DNA from: a virus
Virus record (IMG/VR): IMGVR_UViG_3300042350_002696
Span: 1-53,075 of that record
Strand: one strand, 5' to 3'
Length of the DNA stretch: 53,075 nt
Part shown: piece after piece, positions 20,117 through 27,737 of the stretch
Position numbering within the stretch: position 1 is the first letter of the stretch
How the letters are laid out: each line of letters starts with the position of its first letter
Made by a program: the position numbers and the translations under genes
The notes under the pieces: generated by a model
The model's input: the letters and a program-made list of their open reading frames with translations, nothing else
Databases searched by the model: none
What the model was told of the DNA's origin: nothing

Positions 20117-20680
20117 TTATTTCTTTCTATTTCTTGCGCTTTCAGTCATTTTCTTTTTTGTTTCTTCTGAAAATGTTTGTCTTGCCCGCGCTTCTTTTAT
20201 CTTATTTTTTGTTTCTTCTGAAAGTTTTCTTCCACTCATTGTTTTTGATATTTTATCTTTTTGATTTGATGATATTGTTTGACCTTTGTTCCAAGCAGCG
20301 TTATCTTTATAGTGTTCTTTAAGACCTTCACTTATTTTTTTACGATGATCTACAGAGCTACTTATTTCTTTCATGTAAGAGCCGTGCTTTTTCCCTTTGA
20401 AATGAGGTCCTCCTTCTCCGCCAATTCCGGCGTTGTAAGTATCTTTTCTGGATACAAACTCTTCTGTTATCAACTCTTTCTCTTTTGTATTCATTTCTTC
20501 TTCAGTATCGAAGACAAATAGTATCTCTTTAGTAAAGTTCTCTTTACCATATTTCTTCATGGCAGACCTTATGAACTTTCCAGAGCCATAATATCTATCA
20601 TTGAGATTGGTAGTTTGATGCTTTCCTATGTATATTTTTCCGTTAAGCTCATTAGTTATTTGGTATATTGTGTAAAGCAT
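20117..20680 (-). CDS. GIY-YIG homing endonuclease
   Basis: 187 aa from the ATG at 20680 (AAAAGGAGATTATA upstream). N-terminal GIY-YIG domain: LYTIYQITNELNGKIYIGKH, then RYYGSGKFI and KEILFVF with a catalytic Glu. The C-terminal half has NUMOD3-like DNA-binding repeats (SEETKNKIKEARARQ, SEETKKKMTESAR). A truncated 5' half of a tRNA lies directly upstream (20722-20755), suggesting the element inserted into or destroyed that tRNA. Late octamer at 20698. AT-rich, mobile. Confidence 0.92.
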   Translation of the reverse strand: MLYTIYQITNELNGKIYIGKHQTTNLNDRYYGSGKFIRSAMKKYGKENFTKEILFVFDTEEEMNTKEKELITEEFVSRKDTYNAGIGGEGGPHFKGKKHGSYMKEISSSVDHRKKISEGLKEHYKDNAAWNKGQTISSNQKDKISKTMSGRKLSEETKNKIKEARARQTFSEETKKKMTESARNRKK

Positions 20681-20697
20681 TATAATCTCCTTTTGTC

Positions 20698-20705
20698 TAT
20701 TTATA
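20698..20705 (-). promoter_or_regulatory. T4-type late promoter (TATAAATA)
   Basis: Exact octamer 18 bp before the GIY-YIG start codon. Confidence 0.6.
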
Positions 20706-20721
20706 CAAAAAGATATTTCAT

Positions 20722-20755
20722 AGCGGGCAACTCTAACCAATTGAGCTAATCCCCC
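20722..20755 (-). pseudogene. Truncated tRNA (5' half only)
   Basis: GGGGGAT, TA, D arm GCTC-AATTGGTTA-GAG, then the start of an anticodon stem (GCCCGC), where homology to a tRNA stops. No matching ATCCCCC 3' half was found in the window. Adjacent to the GIY-YIG gene. Confidence 0.7.
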
Positions 20756-20760
20756 GATTT

Positions 20761-20851
20761 GTTTTAGACTGGGCTGTTTGCAGCTTTGACCTGCCGGCGA
20801 TGACGGATCAGGGACACCTTCACAAGAGGTGATTAATTCTACAGTCTAAAC
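20761..20851 (-). ncRNA. Candidate cloverleaf-like structured RNA
   Basis: Closing stem GTTTAGACTG/CAGTCTAAAC; hairpins CACCT-CTTGTGA-AGGTG and GCTG-CAAA-CAGC, and a smaller CCG/CGG arm between. Four-way plan like a tRNA but without T loop or CCA. Confidence 0.5.
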
Positions 20852-20852
20852 T

Positions 20853-20930
20853 TGGTTGCGGTGGGTAGGAATCGAACCTACGTCTTCGGCTTATGAGACC
20901 GTGCTGGAACCACCTCCAGTCTACCCCGCA
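20853..20930 (-). tRNA. tRNA-fMet-like initiator (CAT)
   Basis: Ends CACCGCA-A-CCA and begins TGCGGGGTAGA like initiator tRNAs; loop CTCATAA. Unlike E. coli, base 1 (U) could pair with A72, and one extra base lies between T arm and acceptor. The D arm is long (CTGGA/TCCAG). Confidence 0.8.
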
Positions 20931-20934
20931 AAAC

Positions 20935-21083
20935 TTCTGTTTTCAACTATGACTGTGAAAGCTTCGAACTTTCGAGCGCTCAGGGGCACGCTGGCCCTTT
21001 TGGCATTGTAAATCACGGTCAGCCAGACCACCTATGGATTCGAACCATAGTACTCCCATTTACAGTCATATGTGAAAACAGAA
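20935..21083 (-). ncRNA. Candidate large structured RNA with tRNA-like hairpins
   Basis: Closing stems TTCTGTTTTCA/TGAAAACAGAA (11 bp) and ATGACTGT/ACAGTCAT. Inside: two TTCGAA-loop hairpins (ACTATGG-TTCGAAT-CCATAG and GAAAG-TTCGAAG-CTTTC), GGTC-TGGCT-GACC and GGGC-CAGCGT-GCCC. TGTAAAT/ATTTACA offers an alternative pairing. It follows a promoter and a boxA-like site. No gene lies between 20931 and 21398; this, the boxA, the promoter and the next element fill it. Confidence 0.55.
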
Positions 21084-21102
21084 TTTCTTCTGTTTCCTTT
21101 TC

Positions 21103-21118
21103 TAAATTGTCAAAGAGC
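21103..21118 (-). promoter_or_regulatory. boxA-like antitermination site
   Basis: Minus strand GCTCTTTGACAATTTA, one base from the E. coli rRNA boxA region GCTCTTTAACAATTTA. About 20 bases downstream of the promoter at 21143. Confidence 0.6.
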
Positions 21119-21142
21119 TAGTTAGTTTCTTCTTATATTGTT

Positions 21143-21171
21143 AGTATAATCTGATTCTAACGTTTTGTCAA
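21143..21171 (-). promoter_or_regulatory. sigma-70-like promoter of tRNA/RNA group
   Basis: TTGACA / 17 bp / TATACT, firing into the boxA, the structured RNA and tRNA-fMet. Confidence 0.75.
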
Positions 21172-21180
21172 CCATTAAAT

Positions 21181-21329
21181 GAAGAAACCCAGGATTTTCA
21201 TCCTGGGCTACTTTGAGATAGATTTGATCTTGTATCTATGTCAAAGTAGCCCGTCTCCATCAGTCCATACGCCTGGGAGATTTATCGCCTGTCTTGATAT
21301 GCTCGAATGTGTAGAAAGCATGTTTCTTC
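21181..21329 (-). ncRNA. Candidate structured RNA with competing stems
   Basis: Ends GAAGAAAC/GTTTCTTC pair. Inside, CCCAGGA/TCCTGGG competes with a 12-bp GGGCTACTTTGA/TCAAAGTAGCCC stem, since the GGG is shared; ATAGAT/ATCTAT, TCTCC/GGAGA and ATGC/GCAT add hairpins. Late octamer at 21349 lies just in front. No gene in it. Confidence 0.5.
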
Positions 21330-21348
21330 TCTGTTGGTTATACAATAG

Positions 21349-21356
21349 TATTTATA
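21349..21356 (-). promoter_or_regulatory. T4-type late promoter (TATAAATA)
   Basis: Exact octamer 20 bp before the structured element 21181-21329. Confidence 0.6.
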
Positions 21357-21398
21357 TCATTTGTATGAGATGTCAATGGTCGCAGACATTTTTTACAA

Positions 21399-21863
21399 TT
21401 ATTTTTTCATTTTACTCGAATCATACGTGATAGCATGAACTGGTGTTGTTTTTGATCCGTGATGGGTGTTCATTGTGAGTCGAGTGTTTCCAGCTAAAAG
21501 ATGCGTATGGCCGGTATGAGTATCATGAAGAACTATCGGCTTAGTCATTGGCTTTCCACTCTTCATCTGTTTTGTGACACGTTCTCTTTTGTCTTGTCTA
21601 AACGTGTCACGCGTTGGTTTGTATCCAGCGTCTGTGTTAGAGATCTTTTTAGCAGACGAAGGAGTCACAACCATGTGTTTCCCACTCTTCATTGCAGAGT
21701 GGTAGTTGTCTTTATCTTTCAAATGTTGCAACATTTTATGAACGTGGTCTGGATATTCGCCATGAGGAACTTCAGACTGGACGTGAACTTCGTCGTGTTC
21801 ATCAGTATGATGCGGCTTCACCCACTTAGATTGTTCTAACAAAAAATTTTTAAAAGACTGCAT
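21399..21863 (-). CDS. ParB/Srx-fold-like phage protein
   Basis: 154 aa. The start MQSFKNFLLEQ is a pattern I associate with T4-like marine phage proteins. The C-terminal part KPIVLHDTHTGHTHLLAGNTRLTM then PVHAITYD matches the ParB/sulfiredoxin-fold nuclease pattern (I-x-hydrophobic ... GN-x-R). Very His-rich in the middle. A late octamer at 21887 suggests late expression. Biochemical function not known. Confidence 0.65.
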   Translation of the reverse strand: MQSFKNFLLEQSKWVKPHHTDEHDEVHVQSEVPHGEYPDHVHKMLQHLKDKDNYHSAMKSGKHMVVTPSSAKKISNTDAGYKPTRDTFRQDKRERVTKQMKSGKPMTKPIVLHDTHTGHTHLLAGNTRLTMNTHHGSKTTPVHAITYDSSKMKK

Positions 21864-21878
21864 GTATAAATCTCCTCT

Positions 21879-22262
21879 TTACGAGGTATTTATAATTTTT
21901 ACAAATTTTTCTACTAAAGGAACTGCATTTTCATAAGCTTCTTTTTCCCACCAACGATCTTCGTATGGAACGTGACTCTGTTCATCTAGAAGTCTACCAA
22001 GTTCCTGTGTCATGTATTGTTTAACATGGATCATCTCGTGAGCAATCGTAGTAAGTACTTGACCAACACTACGACCACTCTCTTTCACGAGAATAAGAAA
22101 TGAGTCGGGATCGACATCGATACAGAGACCGACTCCACCTTCTACGTCTTCGCTCACGATAGTGACTTCACGAGGAAGAACTGAGAGTTCATTGCATAGG
22201 AACTTCACAAATGGATTTACGAGATGATCGTACGAATCATGAAGCTGCGTTTTCAGGATCAT
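21879..22262 (-). CDS. Small zinc metalloprotease-like protein, copy A
   Basis: 127 aa. Zinc-binding helix TTIAHEMIHVKQYMT (HExxH) near residue 90 and a later Glu in RWWEKEAYENAVP. Similar to the protein at 22530-22937 (HEMVHARQ, WEIEAYE). SprT-like or minimal gluzincin-like fold. Known roles of such phage proteins are unclear. The two copies flank a 70-aa gene in one early operon. Confidence 0.78.
   Translation of the reverse strand: MILKTQLHDSYDHLVNPFVKFLCNELSVLPREVTIVSEDVEGGVGLCIDVDPDSFLILVKESGRSVGQVLTTIAHEMIHVKQYMTQELGRLLDEQSHVPYEDRWWEKEAYENAVPLVEKFVKIINTS
21887..21894 (-). promoter_or_regulatory. T4-type late promoter (TATAAATA)
   Basis: Exact octamer 24 bp before the ATG at 21863, overlapping the end of the upstream gene. 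Confidence 0.55.
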
Positions 22263-22265
22263 CGA

Positions 22266-22478
22266 TTATGATCCTAGAGGTTCGAGATAGAAGTACCAAG
22301 TCTTCATGTTTTCAGAAAAACCGCAATCAGCACGGTGGCCGCAGTGGCGATATGCTCTGACCAAACGTAGGCAAGCGAGCTCTGAGCCGAACGCGTAGAG
22401 TGCGCCACCCATGTATTCAACATTGAGAGTTTCCTTCGCATGAGTTTCAAACTCCTGTTTTGCTTTGTGCATATTCAC
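22266..22478 (-). CDS. Small phage protein (70 aa)
   Basis: GTG at 22478 is favoured by GGAAACTGTC spacing; an ATG two codons later is also possible. Contains CGHRADCGFSENMKTWYFYL. Function unknown. First gene after the promoter at 22505. Confidence 0.65.
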   Translation of the reverse strand: MNMHKAKQEFETHAKETLNVEYMGGALYAFGSELACLRLVRAYRHCGHRADCGFSENMKTWYFYLEPLGS

Positions 22479-22504
22479 GACAGTTTCCTTCTCGGTATAT
22501 TATG

Positions 22505-22533
22505 AATATACACTGATTCTAAACGAATGTCAA
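22505..22533 (-). promoter_or_regulatory. sigma-70-like promoter
   Basis: TTGACA / 17 bp / TATATT; the -35 lies at the very end of the metalloprotease gene upstream. Confidence 0.75.
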
Positions 22534-22937
22534 CTGTTTCTTTCGTTAAAGATATCCCACATAACGAGCTCGAGTTCATATGCCTCGATCTCCCAAGGTG
22601 ACTCGAAGTATGGTACATCGTACTCCTTTCCGAACCACCTGGCAGGAAGACTACTTTTGTCCGGTATCTCGAGCCATCCTCTCATGAATTGTCGAGCATG
22701 GACCATCTCATGAAACAGAGTCACAATGATCTTGCTCAGTTTCATCTTTGGATTGATGAAGATCGTGGCTCCTTCTTCATCGTAGTCGCAGTATCCGCAC
22801 TTATCTTTTTCAAACTTGTCACCAAAGTCGATCTCAATTGAACCATCGAGATTTAAAAACTCAGCCGCAAACTGAACTGCAGAATCGATGAGTTCATCAG
22901 AGATCGACTTTGGCTTATCATATGTAACGTAGTACAT
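22530..22937 (-). CDS. Small zinc metalloprotease-like protein, copy B
   Basis: 135 aa. HExxH helix VTLFHEMVHARQFM near residue 82, third-ligand candidate Glu in SPWEIEAYELE, and a Cys pair CGYCDY. Paralogue of 21879-22262. Its start touches the stop of the topoisomerase medium-subunit gene, so it is translated in the same operon. Substrate unknown. Confidence 0.78.
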   Translation of the reverse strand: MYYVTYDKPKSISDELIDSAVQFAAEFLNLDGSIEIDFGDKFEKDKCGYCDYDEEGATIFINPKMKLSKIIVTLFHEMVHARQFMRGWLEIPDKSSLPARWFGKEYDVPYFESPWEIEAYELELVMWDIFNERNS

Positions 22938-24325
22938 TACTTGATCTCATCAAGATCATTGATGAACTGCTGCTCTGCAGTCGTGGTCGACCAATACTTA
23001 TGTTCTTTCTTTGCGTCTTTGATTTCCTGCTCGAGTTGTTTCACCATCTCGTCAGTAAGGCTGAGCATATTGATACGAAGCAGCTTATTGATATCTTCTT
23101 CAGAGATGACGTCGGTGTGAGCAGTGATTTGCTTTGCGACGTCGTCTTTCTTTTTGTTTTTGAACTCGATCTTATTGTCGAGAACAGCCTGGATGAACTG
23201 CATCTTTACGTTCAGCCAACGCATGAGTTCAGAGATCTCGCTCTTACGTAGGTTAATACGCTTGGTAAGAATACCAACGCGATACTTACAGAAGTCCTTG
23301 ATGAGCGTACGCTCGTCGGTGTATTCACGAAGTTTACCGTCATAGTCGATAACGGTTAGGTTCTCTGTGAACGGCTTGCTGAGTTTAAACTGTTTGACGA
23401 TCTTCTCGTCAGTCCAATTGGCAGAAGTGTTTTGCTTCAGCTTGACTTCGAATTTAAAACCAGTCTTATCACAGAGGTCGTCATAGCCAACGATCTCGTC
23501 CTTCTCTTCCAGATCGTCGAGGACCTTTACATAGCTTTCACGATCGTATCCATACGGCACTTCGGTGATGAGCAGAACGGTTTTGCCTTTCTTCTCATAG
23601 ACTCCGTTGCAGTAGTAACGATTCTCTTCTTCGTTGTACTCGACGGTGCCAGAAAAATCTGGAAACTTCACCAGAACCTTCTTCGTTATATTACCATACA
23701 TAAGGTAATCACGACAAGCACTAGAAAGTGAGTCCGGATCACGAGGTAGAATATTCGTCGCGAAACCAGTAGCAATTCCCTTCGACCCATTCGTCAGAAC
23801 CAAAGGAATGACCGGAAGATAGAAGGCAGGCGGCTCGTGTTCAGGATCTGAGTGCTGCGGTGACAGCTCAAGATCCTTGATATACTTGTTAAAGTTCTTA
23901 TGAAGGCGAGTGTACACGTATCGAGGAGCACCAGCTTCCTGCACAAGTCGAGTTCCAAACGAACCTCGACCTTCAATAAGACAGATGTTGTTGTTCCAGG
24001 TAGCAGCCATCAGCTGACCGGAACCAGCAGCGCTAGCCTCACCGTGGTTATAGCCATAGTCAGAGATGATACCTGAGATGGCACTGACCTTCTTAAAGTC
24101 GGTCTTCGAGTTTACGATTGACGAGTAGAGGTAGTAACGCTGAACGGGTTTAAGACCGTCAATCATGTTAGGAATGGCTCGAGCTTCGACCGTATACATA
24201 GCGAATGATTTCCATTCGTTTTTTGCAACGGCTGAGATAGGATAGTCTTTCTTACTCACAGGTGATTCCTTTTCTGCATTCTTTTTGATTATATCATCAA
24301 CCATGAAATCTGTCAACTGTGTCAT
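22937..24325 (-). CDS. 52: DNA topoisomerase II medium subunit (T4 gp52-like)
   Basis: 462 aa, near the T4 gp52 length. Breakage-reunion subunit related to GyrA/ParC. Visible blocks: ARAIPNMIDGLKPVQRY, SDYGYNHGEASAAG, IEGRGSFGTR, and the catalytic tyrosine in APRYVYTRL (about residue 137); then LVLTNGSKGIATGFATNILPR and the tower/coiled-coil region ending in long helices. It makes the transient DNA break while the large subunit supplies ATP. The ATG overlaps by four bases the stop of the large-subunit gene. Confidence 0.96.
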   Translation of the reverse strand: MTQLTDFMVDDIIKKNAEKESPVSKKDYPISAVAKNEWKSFAMYTVEARAIPNMIDGLKPVQRYYLYSSIVNSKTDFKKVSAISGIISDYGYNHGEASAAGSGQLMAATWNNNICLIEGRGSFGTRLVQEAGAPRYVYTRLHKNFNKYIKDLELSPQHSDPEHEPPAFYLPVIPLVLTNGSKGIATGFATNILPRDPDSLSSACRDYLMYGNITKKVLVKFPDFSGTVEYNEEENRYYCNGVYEKKGKTVLLITEVPYGYDRESYVKVLDDLEEKDEIVGYDDLCDKTGFKFEVKLKQNTSANWTDEKIVKQFKLSKPFTENLTVIDYDGKLREYTDERTLIKDFCKYRVGILTKRINLRKSEISELMRWLNVKMQFIQAVLDNKIEFKNKKKDDVAKQITAHTDVISEEDINKLLRINMLSLTDEMVKQLEQEIKDAKKEHKYWSTTTAEQQFINDLDEIK

Positions 24326-26154
24326 TGAAACATAAACTCCTTACGAGGCGTAGAGTCGTCGCCAAACATCATCTGGAAATACGAGGCATCGTCGACAGTC
24401 ACGACATCATAGGTAGGATTATTGATGATTACATCGTACTCTTCTTCTGTCAAACTACCAAGACCCTTGATGTAGCGGTGTTTCCACCCGGTCTCTTTCG
24501 TTTTGAAGTTGGCTGCCTCTTCGTATGTATAGAACCACTTCGTTTCTTTTCCGTTCGTCGAGATCATGATTGGAGTACGAGTAATGTACACTCGCTTCTC
24601 TTTCAGGAGTCGAGGCCAGAACTTGTAGAAGAAAGCAATCAGCAACGGAGAGATATGACCGATGCCGTCGTGGTCTGCGTCTGTCAGCGAAGCGATCTGA
24701 CCATAGGTCATATTGTCGACACTGTTCGGATCGTTGATGTCGAGACCAAGGACTGCAATCAGTTCGCCAAGTTCTTTGTTCTTGAGAACTTCAGATGGTT
24801 TCATATCCCACGTGTTCATGATAACACCACGCAGAGGATAAGCACCGACTTTATCTGGATCTCTAACCTTGAGAAGGAAGCCCATTGCCGAGTCACCTTC
24901 GACGATCTTCAGGACGGCGCCATCTTTGTTGGCGGCGATATGTTTTGCGACCTTGACCTTCTTGAGCTTCTTCTGAGCAAGAGCGGCATCTCGTCTGTCG
25001 GCAGCCTGCTTCTTTGCGATCTGAGCTTCGATGATAGGGTCGATGATGTCATTGGAAGCAAAGATCTTCTTGGCAAGATACAAGAAGTCTTTGATGTTTG
25101 CTCCGTCGTAGTGTTCCTTTACGTTACTGACTGGGTTCGTAAGACGTTCTTTCGTCTGACTATCGAACTTGGGGTTTGTAAAGTTACGAGCGAACATGAC
25201 AAAGGTAAGACCACCTTTGATTGTGCTCTTTGCGACTTCGATCTTATGTCGACGTTTAATCAGAGTCACGAGTTCGTCGACAACTCCATTCACGATGTAG
25301 TCCACATACGAACCACCCTGACGAGTGTTAACACCGTTCACGAAACTGTTCGACCTAAATCCGTCCTCGGACGAAGAAAAGAAGAACGTAAGGTCACAAG
25401 AAATTTCAGAGATCACCGATGCGTTCTCAGGAACGAACATAGAAGAATACTTCTTGATGTTTGCTGTCTGAGTACGCTTCTTATTGAATGAGAATGAAAT
25501 CTCGGGAAATGCCATCTGAAGACTTACAAGACGATCCTCGACCAACTGAATCGTATCGAGTTCTTGGATCGAGTTTACTTCGAACAAACTGAAGTCTGGT
25601 TTGAACGACACTTCAGTACCAGATCCGGCTCGAGTCTTCTGTTTTACTTTCGTCTTGAGACCACCCTCTGTACAGGTAACCTCAAGGAGATTGCCGTTCT
25701 GCCAAGTGCGTCCAATGAACTCAGTCGAAAGAAAGTTGGTCGCCGATGATCCAACGCCGTTCGTACCAATCGTAACACGTTCATTATCAAACGAAGTACC
25801 TGCATTCACTCGAGTCCATGCAGCAACAGGACGAAGAATGTTTTCTTGAGTTACGGAATCGAAGATCTCGTCCTGTGGAATACCACGGCCGTTATCAGAG
25901 ACAATCACACAGTCGCCGTCTACTGATACGTCGATCTTATTTGCAAACCTAAAGTTGGTACGAATAGCTTCGTCAATCGAGTTGTCGAGGATCTCATCGA
26001 TCATCTTCGACAAAGCAGGGATATAGACGGTGGTTTTCCATTTACCGAGCACAAAACGATCGACCTCTTCTCGAGCAGCCGACCCCATGTACATACCGAT
26101 TCTTTCTCGCACGTGTTCACGTGGAGTGAGAATCTTAAACTGTTCTTTTGACAT
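24322..26154 (-). CDS. 39: DNA topoisomerase II large subunit (T4 gp39/gp60-like, fused)
   Basis: 610 aa. GHKL ATPase domain: EILDNSIDEAIRTN, SDNGRGIP, IGTNGVGSSATNF; transducer, then TOPRIM: LKIVEGDSAMGF, DADHDGIGH with the metal-binding acidic residues. In T4 itself this protein is split into gp39 and gp60; here both parts are one chain. First gene of the topoisomerase operon, with its own promoter (26182-26210). Ribosome site AAGGAG lies upstream of the ATG. Confidence 0.97.
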   Translation of the reverse strand: MSKEQFKILTPREHVRERIGMYMGSAAREEVDRFVLGKWKTTVYIPALSKMIDEILDNSIDEAIRTNFRFANKIDVSVDGDCVIVSDNGRGIPQDEIFDSVTQENILRPVAAWTRVNAGTSFDNERVTIGTNGVGSSATNFLSTEFIGRTWQNGNLLEVTCTEGGLKTKVKQKTRAGSGTEVSFKPDFSLFEVNSIQELDTIQLVEDRLVSLQMAFPEISFSFNKKRTQTANIKKYSSMFVPENASVISEISCDLTFFFSSSEDGFRSNSFVNGVNTRQGGSYVDYIVNGVVDELVTLIKRRHKIEVAKSTIKGGLTFVMFARNFTNPKFDSQTKERLTNPVSNVKEHYDGANIKDFLYLAKKIFASNDIIDPIIEAQIAKKQAADRRDAALAQKKLKKVKVAKHIAANKDGAVLKIVEGDSAMGFLLKVRDPDKVGAYPLRGVIMNTWDMKPSEVLKNKELGELIAVLGLDINDPNSVDNMTYGQIASLTDADHDGIGHISPLLIAFFYKFWPRLLKEKRVYITRTPIMISTNGKETKWFYTYEEAANFKTKETGWKHRYIKGLGSLTEEEYDVIINNPTYDVVTVDDASYFQMMFGDDSTPRKEFMFQ

Positions 26155-26181
26155 AGTGTACTCCTTACGGTGGTCAATATC

Positions 26182-26210
26182 AATATATACTGATTCTATT
26201 CAAATGTAAA
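26182..26210 (-). promoter_or_regulatory. sigma-70-like promoter of topoisomerase operon
   Basis: TTTACA / 17 bp / TATATT between a terminator and the large-subunit gene. Confidence 0.72.
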
Positions 26211-26216
26211 CAAAAA

Positions 26217-26239
26217 AAGGGCTGCATGATGCAGCCCTT
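26217..26239 (-). terminator. Rho-independent terminator
   Basis: AAGGGCTGCA/TGCAGCCCTT stem followed on the minus strand by seven T, just after the stop of the gene at 26254. Confidence 0.88.
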
Positions 26240-26253
26240 GAATGTTTTAGATA

Positions 26254-26583
26254 TTACTTGCCTTTTGATACGTATGCCTGTGTTCCGTAGAACGCAGATA
26301 CAATAGCAGCAACTGATACGAAGTATATGCTTGCCATATTACCAATGATAGTCGCTGCCTGATACAATCCTAGCGCATCGGCCAAGACGACCGTGAATGG
26401 ATACAATAACATTCCGAACAGAGCGAACCATGCCATGCTACGTTGAGCATCTTGTTTCTTATCTTCGTTCTCAATACGAAGTTTGCGGTCTTGCAGTTCA
26501 ATCATCGTCTCAGTATTTTTTATTTCAGCGTCATCAACATGACAACTACTTTCTTCTAATTCTTTTTTGATCTTAACAGGCAT
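26254..26583 (-). CDS. Two-helix membrane protein
   Basis: 109 aa. N-terminal coiled coil (IKNTETMIELQDRKLRIEN), then two membrane helices (WFALFGMLLYPFTVVLA and IYFVSVAAIVSAFYG) and a short polar tail. Holin-like topology but no diagnostic motif. ATG start; monocistronic, ended by a strong terminator. Confidence 0.75.
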   Translation of the reverse strand: MPVKIKKELEESSCHVDDAEIKNTETMIELQDRKLRIENEDKKQDAQRSMAWFALFGMLLYPFTVVLADALGLYQAATIIGNMASIYFVSVAAIVSAFYGTQAYVSKGK

Positions 26584-26648
26584 ACGCGCCTCCTATGTGT
26601 AAGACCAGTTATAGTCATCATATAGTTAGGTTCGCAAACTCGATCTTT

Positions 26649-26900
26649 TTATGGTAGGTATGATAGTAGAACAGTCTTAGCGAGATTAATCTGATTTTCT
26701 GGTATAGAAACAACATTTCTGGCAGTAGATCCTATTCTTTCTAGAAGTTCTATTGCCTGAGTATCTGCGTTAATCTTTCCTACGTGATACTCGTATTTTG
26801 ATGTAACTTGATCAGACTCATCTATTCTTCTAGTAATTACATAGTTACCGTGTAACTTTTGAACTACATCAAAGTCTAGGATTGTATACACTTCTTCCAT
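26649..26900 (-). CDS. Small phage protein
   Basis: 83 aa, mixed alpha/beta by eye (MEEVYTILDFDVVQKLHG start). Late octamer at 26949 in front. Function unknown. Confidence 0.65.
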   Translation of the reverse strand: MEEVYTILDFDVVQKLHGNYVITRRIDESDQVTSKYEYHVGKINADTQAIELLERIGSTARNVVSIPENQINLAKTVLLSYLP

Positions 26901-26948
26901 GAAATTACTCCTTTTCTAATCCGTGCAAATTCATAATTTAGATATATG

Positions 26949-26956
26949 TATTTATA
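26949..26956 (-). promoter_or_regulatory. T4-type late promoter (TATAAATA)
   Basis: Exact octamer 49 bp before the gene starting at 26900. Confidence 0.55.
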
Positions 26957-26980
26957 AAGATTAGTCTTTGACGAGTAGTT

Positions 26981-27055
26981 TGGTGCCCCTAGAGAGATTC
27001 GAACTCCCGACCCTTGGTTTCGAAGACCAGTACTCTTCCGCTGAGCTATAGAGGC
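26981..27055 (-). tRNA. tRNA-Arg(TCG)
   Basis: Acceptor GCCTCTA/TAGGGGC, A73, CCA; loop CTTCGAA. Confidence 0.9.
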
Positions 27056-27060
27056 GTTAT

Positions 27061-27133
27061 TGGCGCTCCTGGAATGAGTTGAACATTCGTAAGCAGGCTT
27101 CGTAGACCCGCCACCGGTTCCGCCGGCAGAAGC
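27061..27133 (-). tRNA. tRNA-Arg(ACG), divergent D arm
   Basis: Acceptor GCTTCTG/CAGGAGC, G73, CCA; loop CTACGAA on CGGGT/GCCTG; T loop TTCAACT. The D arm (CCGG-CGGAA-CCGG) directly follows the acceptor, so positions 8-9 are missing. A34 needs TadA editing to inosine. Confidence 0.75.
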
Positions 27134-27134
27134 A

Positions 27135-27440
27135 TTAAGGCATATACAAACCTTCGATTTCCTGATCAACAATCATCTCAGGCATATCGTCGATCCATAC
27201 ATCGATGTCAATCTTATGAACATGATGCATAAAGTGACGTTTAGGACGAAGACCAGTACCAAAGCAATTCTCTGCACCGATCACTCGACCGATTGTCATC
27301 TTTGGATCATCCATGTGTTGGGTTCCACGAGCAGATACACAGTAGACCTTATGTCCACGGTTCAACGCTTCTTGTGCGAACCAATTCCACAGAAGAGGAT
27401 CTTTGGTGTAAGTATCATCATAGTCGATTGAGATGTTCAT
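27135..27440 (-). CDS. HAD-like phosphatase or nucleotidase
   Basis: 101 aa from the ATG at 27440 with AAAGGAGACAGCT upstream. Motif I MNISIDYDDTYTKD (DxDxT), then HKVYCVSARG with a Ser/Thr-like motif II, and VWIDDMPEMIVD resembling motif IV. Minimal HAD core, as often found in T4-like phages. Substrate unknown; a larger HAD protein occurs at 41409-41981. Confidence 0.8.
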   Translation of the reverse strand: MNISIDYDDTYTKDPLLWNWFAQEALNRGHKVYCVSARGTQHMDDPKMTIGRVIGAENCFGTGLRPKRHFMHHVHKIDIDVWIDDMPEMIVDQEIEGLYMP

Positions 27441-27458
27441 AGCTGTCTCCTTTACACC

Positions 27459-27487
27459 ATCATAGTCTAAACTGTTCCACATGTCAA
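27459..27487 (-). promoter_or_regulatory. sigma-70-like promoter
   Basis: TTGACA / 17 bp / TATGAT ahead of the HAD-like gene at 27440. Confidence 0.72.
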
Positions 27488-27495
27488 CCTCTAAA

Positions 27496-27569
27496 TGGTG
27501 CTGCTAGGAGGTAACGATCCTCCGTCTCATCCTTACCAAAGATGCATAATACCTTTATACTATAGCAGC
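27496..27569 (-). tRNA. tRNA-Thr(GGT), divergent T loop
   Basis: Perfect acceptor GCTGCTA/TAGCAGC, A73, CCA; loop TTGGTAA on CATCT/GGATG. The T loop is ATCGTTA rather than TTCRANN. Confidence 0.78.
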
Positions 27570-27574
27570 GTTGT

Positions 27575-27648
27575 TGGTACTCCTGGAAGGAATCGAGCCT
27601 TCTCATCTGTCGAGTCAGGACAGCGCACTGCCATTATGCTACAGGAGT
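27575..27648 (-). tRNA. tRNA-Val(GAC)
   Basis: Acceptor ACTCCTG/CAGGAGT, A73, CCA; loop CTGACTC on CTGTC/GACAG; T loop CTCGATT. Confidence 0.85.
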
Positions 27649-27653
27649 GTGAT

Positions 27654-27730
27654 TGGTATCCCCAGCGGGTGTCGATCCCGCTTCTTCGCCTTGAAAGGGC
27701 GATGATCTAGCCAACGTAATCTATAGGGAC
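27654..27730 (-). tRNA. tRNA-Glu(TTC)
   Basis: Acceptor GTCCCTA/TGGGGAT, A73, CCA; loop CTTTCAA on TCGCC/GGCGA; T loop ATCGACA. Confidence 0.88.
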
Positions 27731-27737
27731 GTTATAT

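Noticed and set aside
24319-25491. Plus-strand open frame of 390 codons
   Set aside because: Antisense to the topoisomerase large subunit, which has full motif support; the plus frame shows no domain.
26649-26900. Assignment of the 83-aa protein to a known family
   Set aside because: No motif strong enough; left unnamed.
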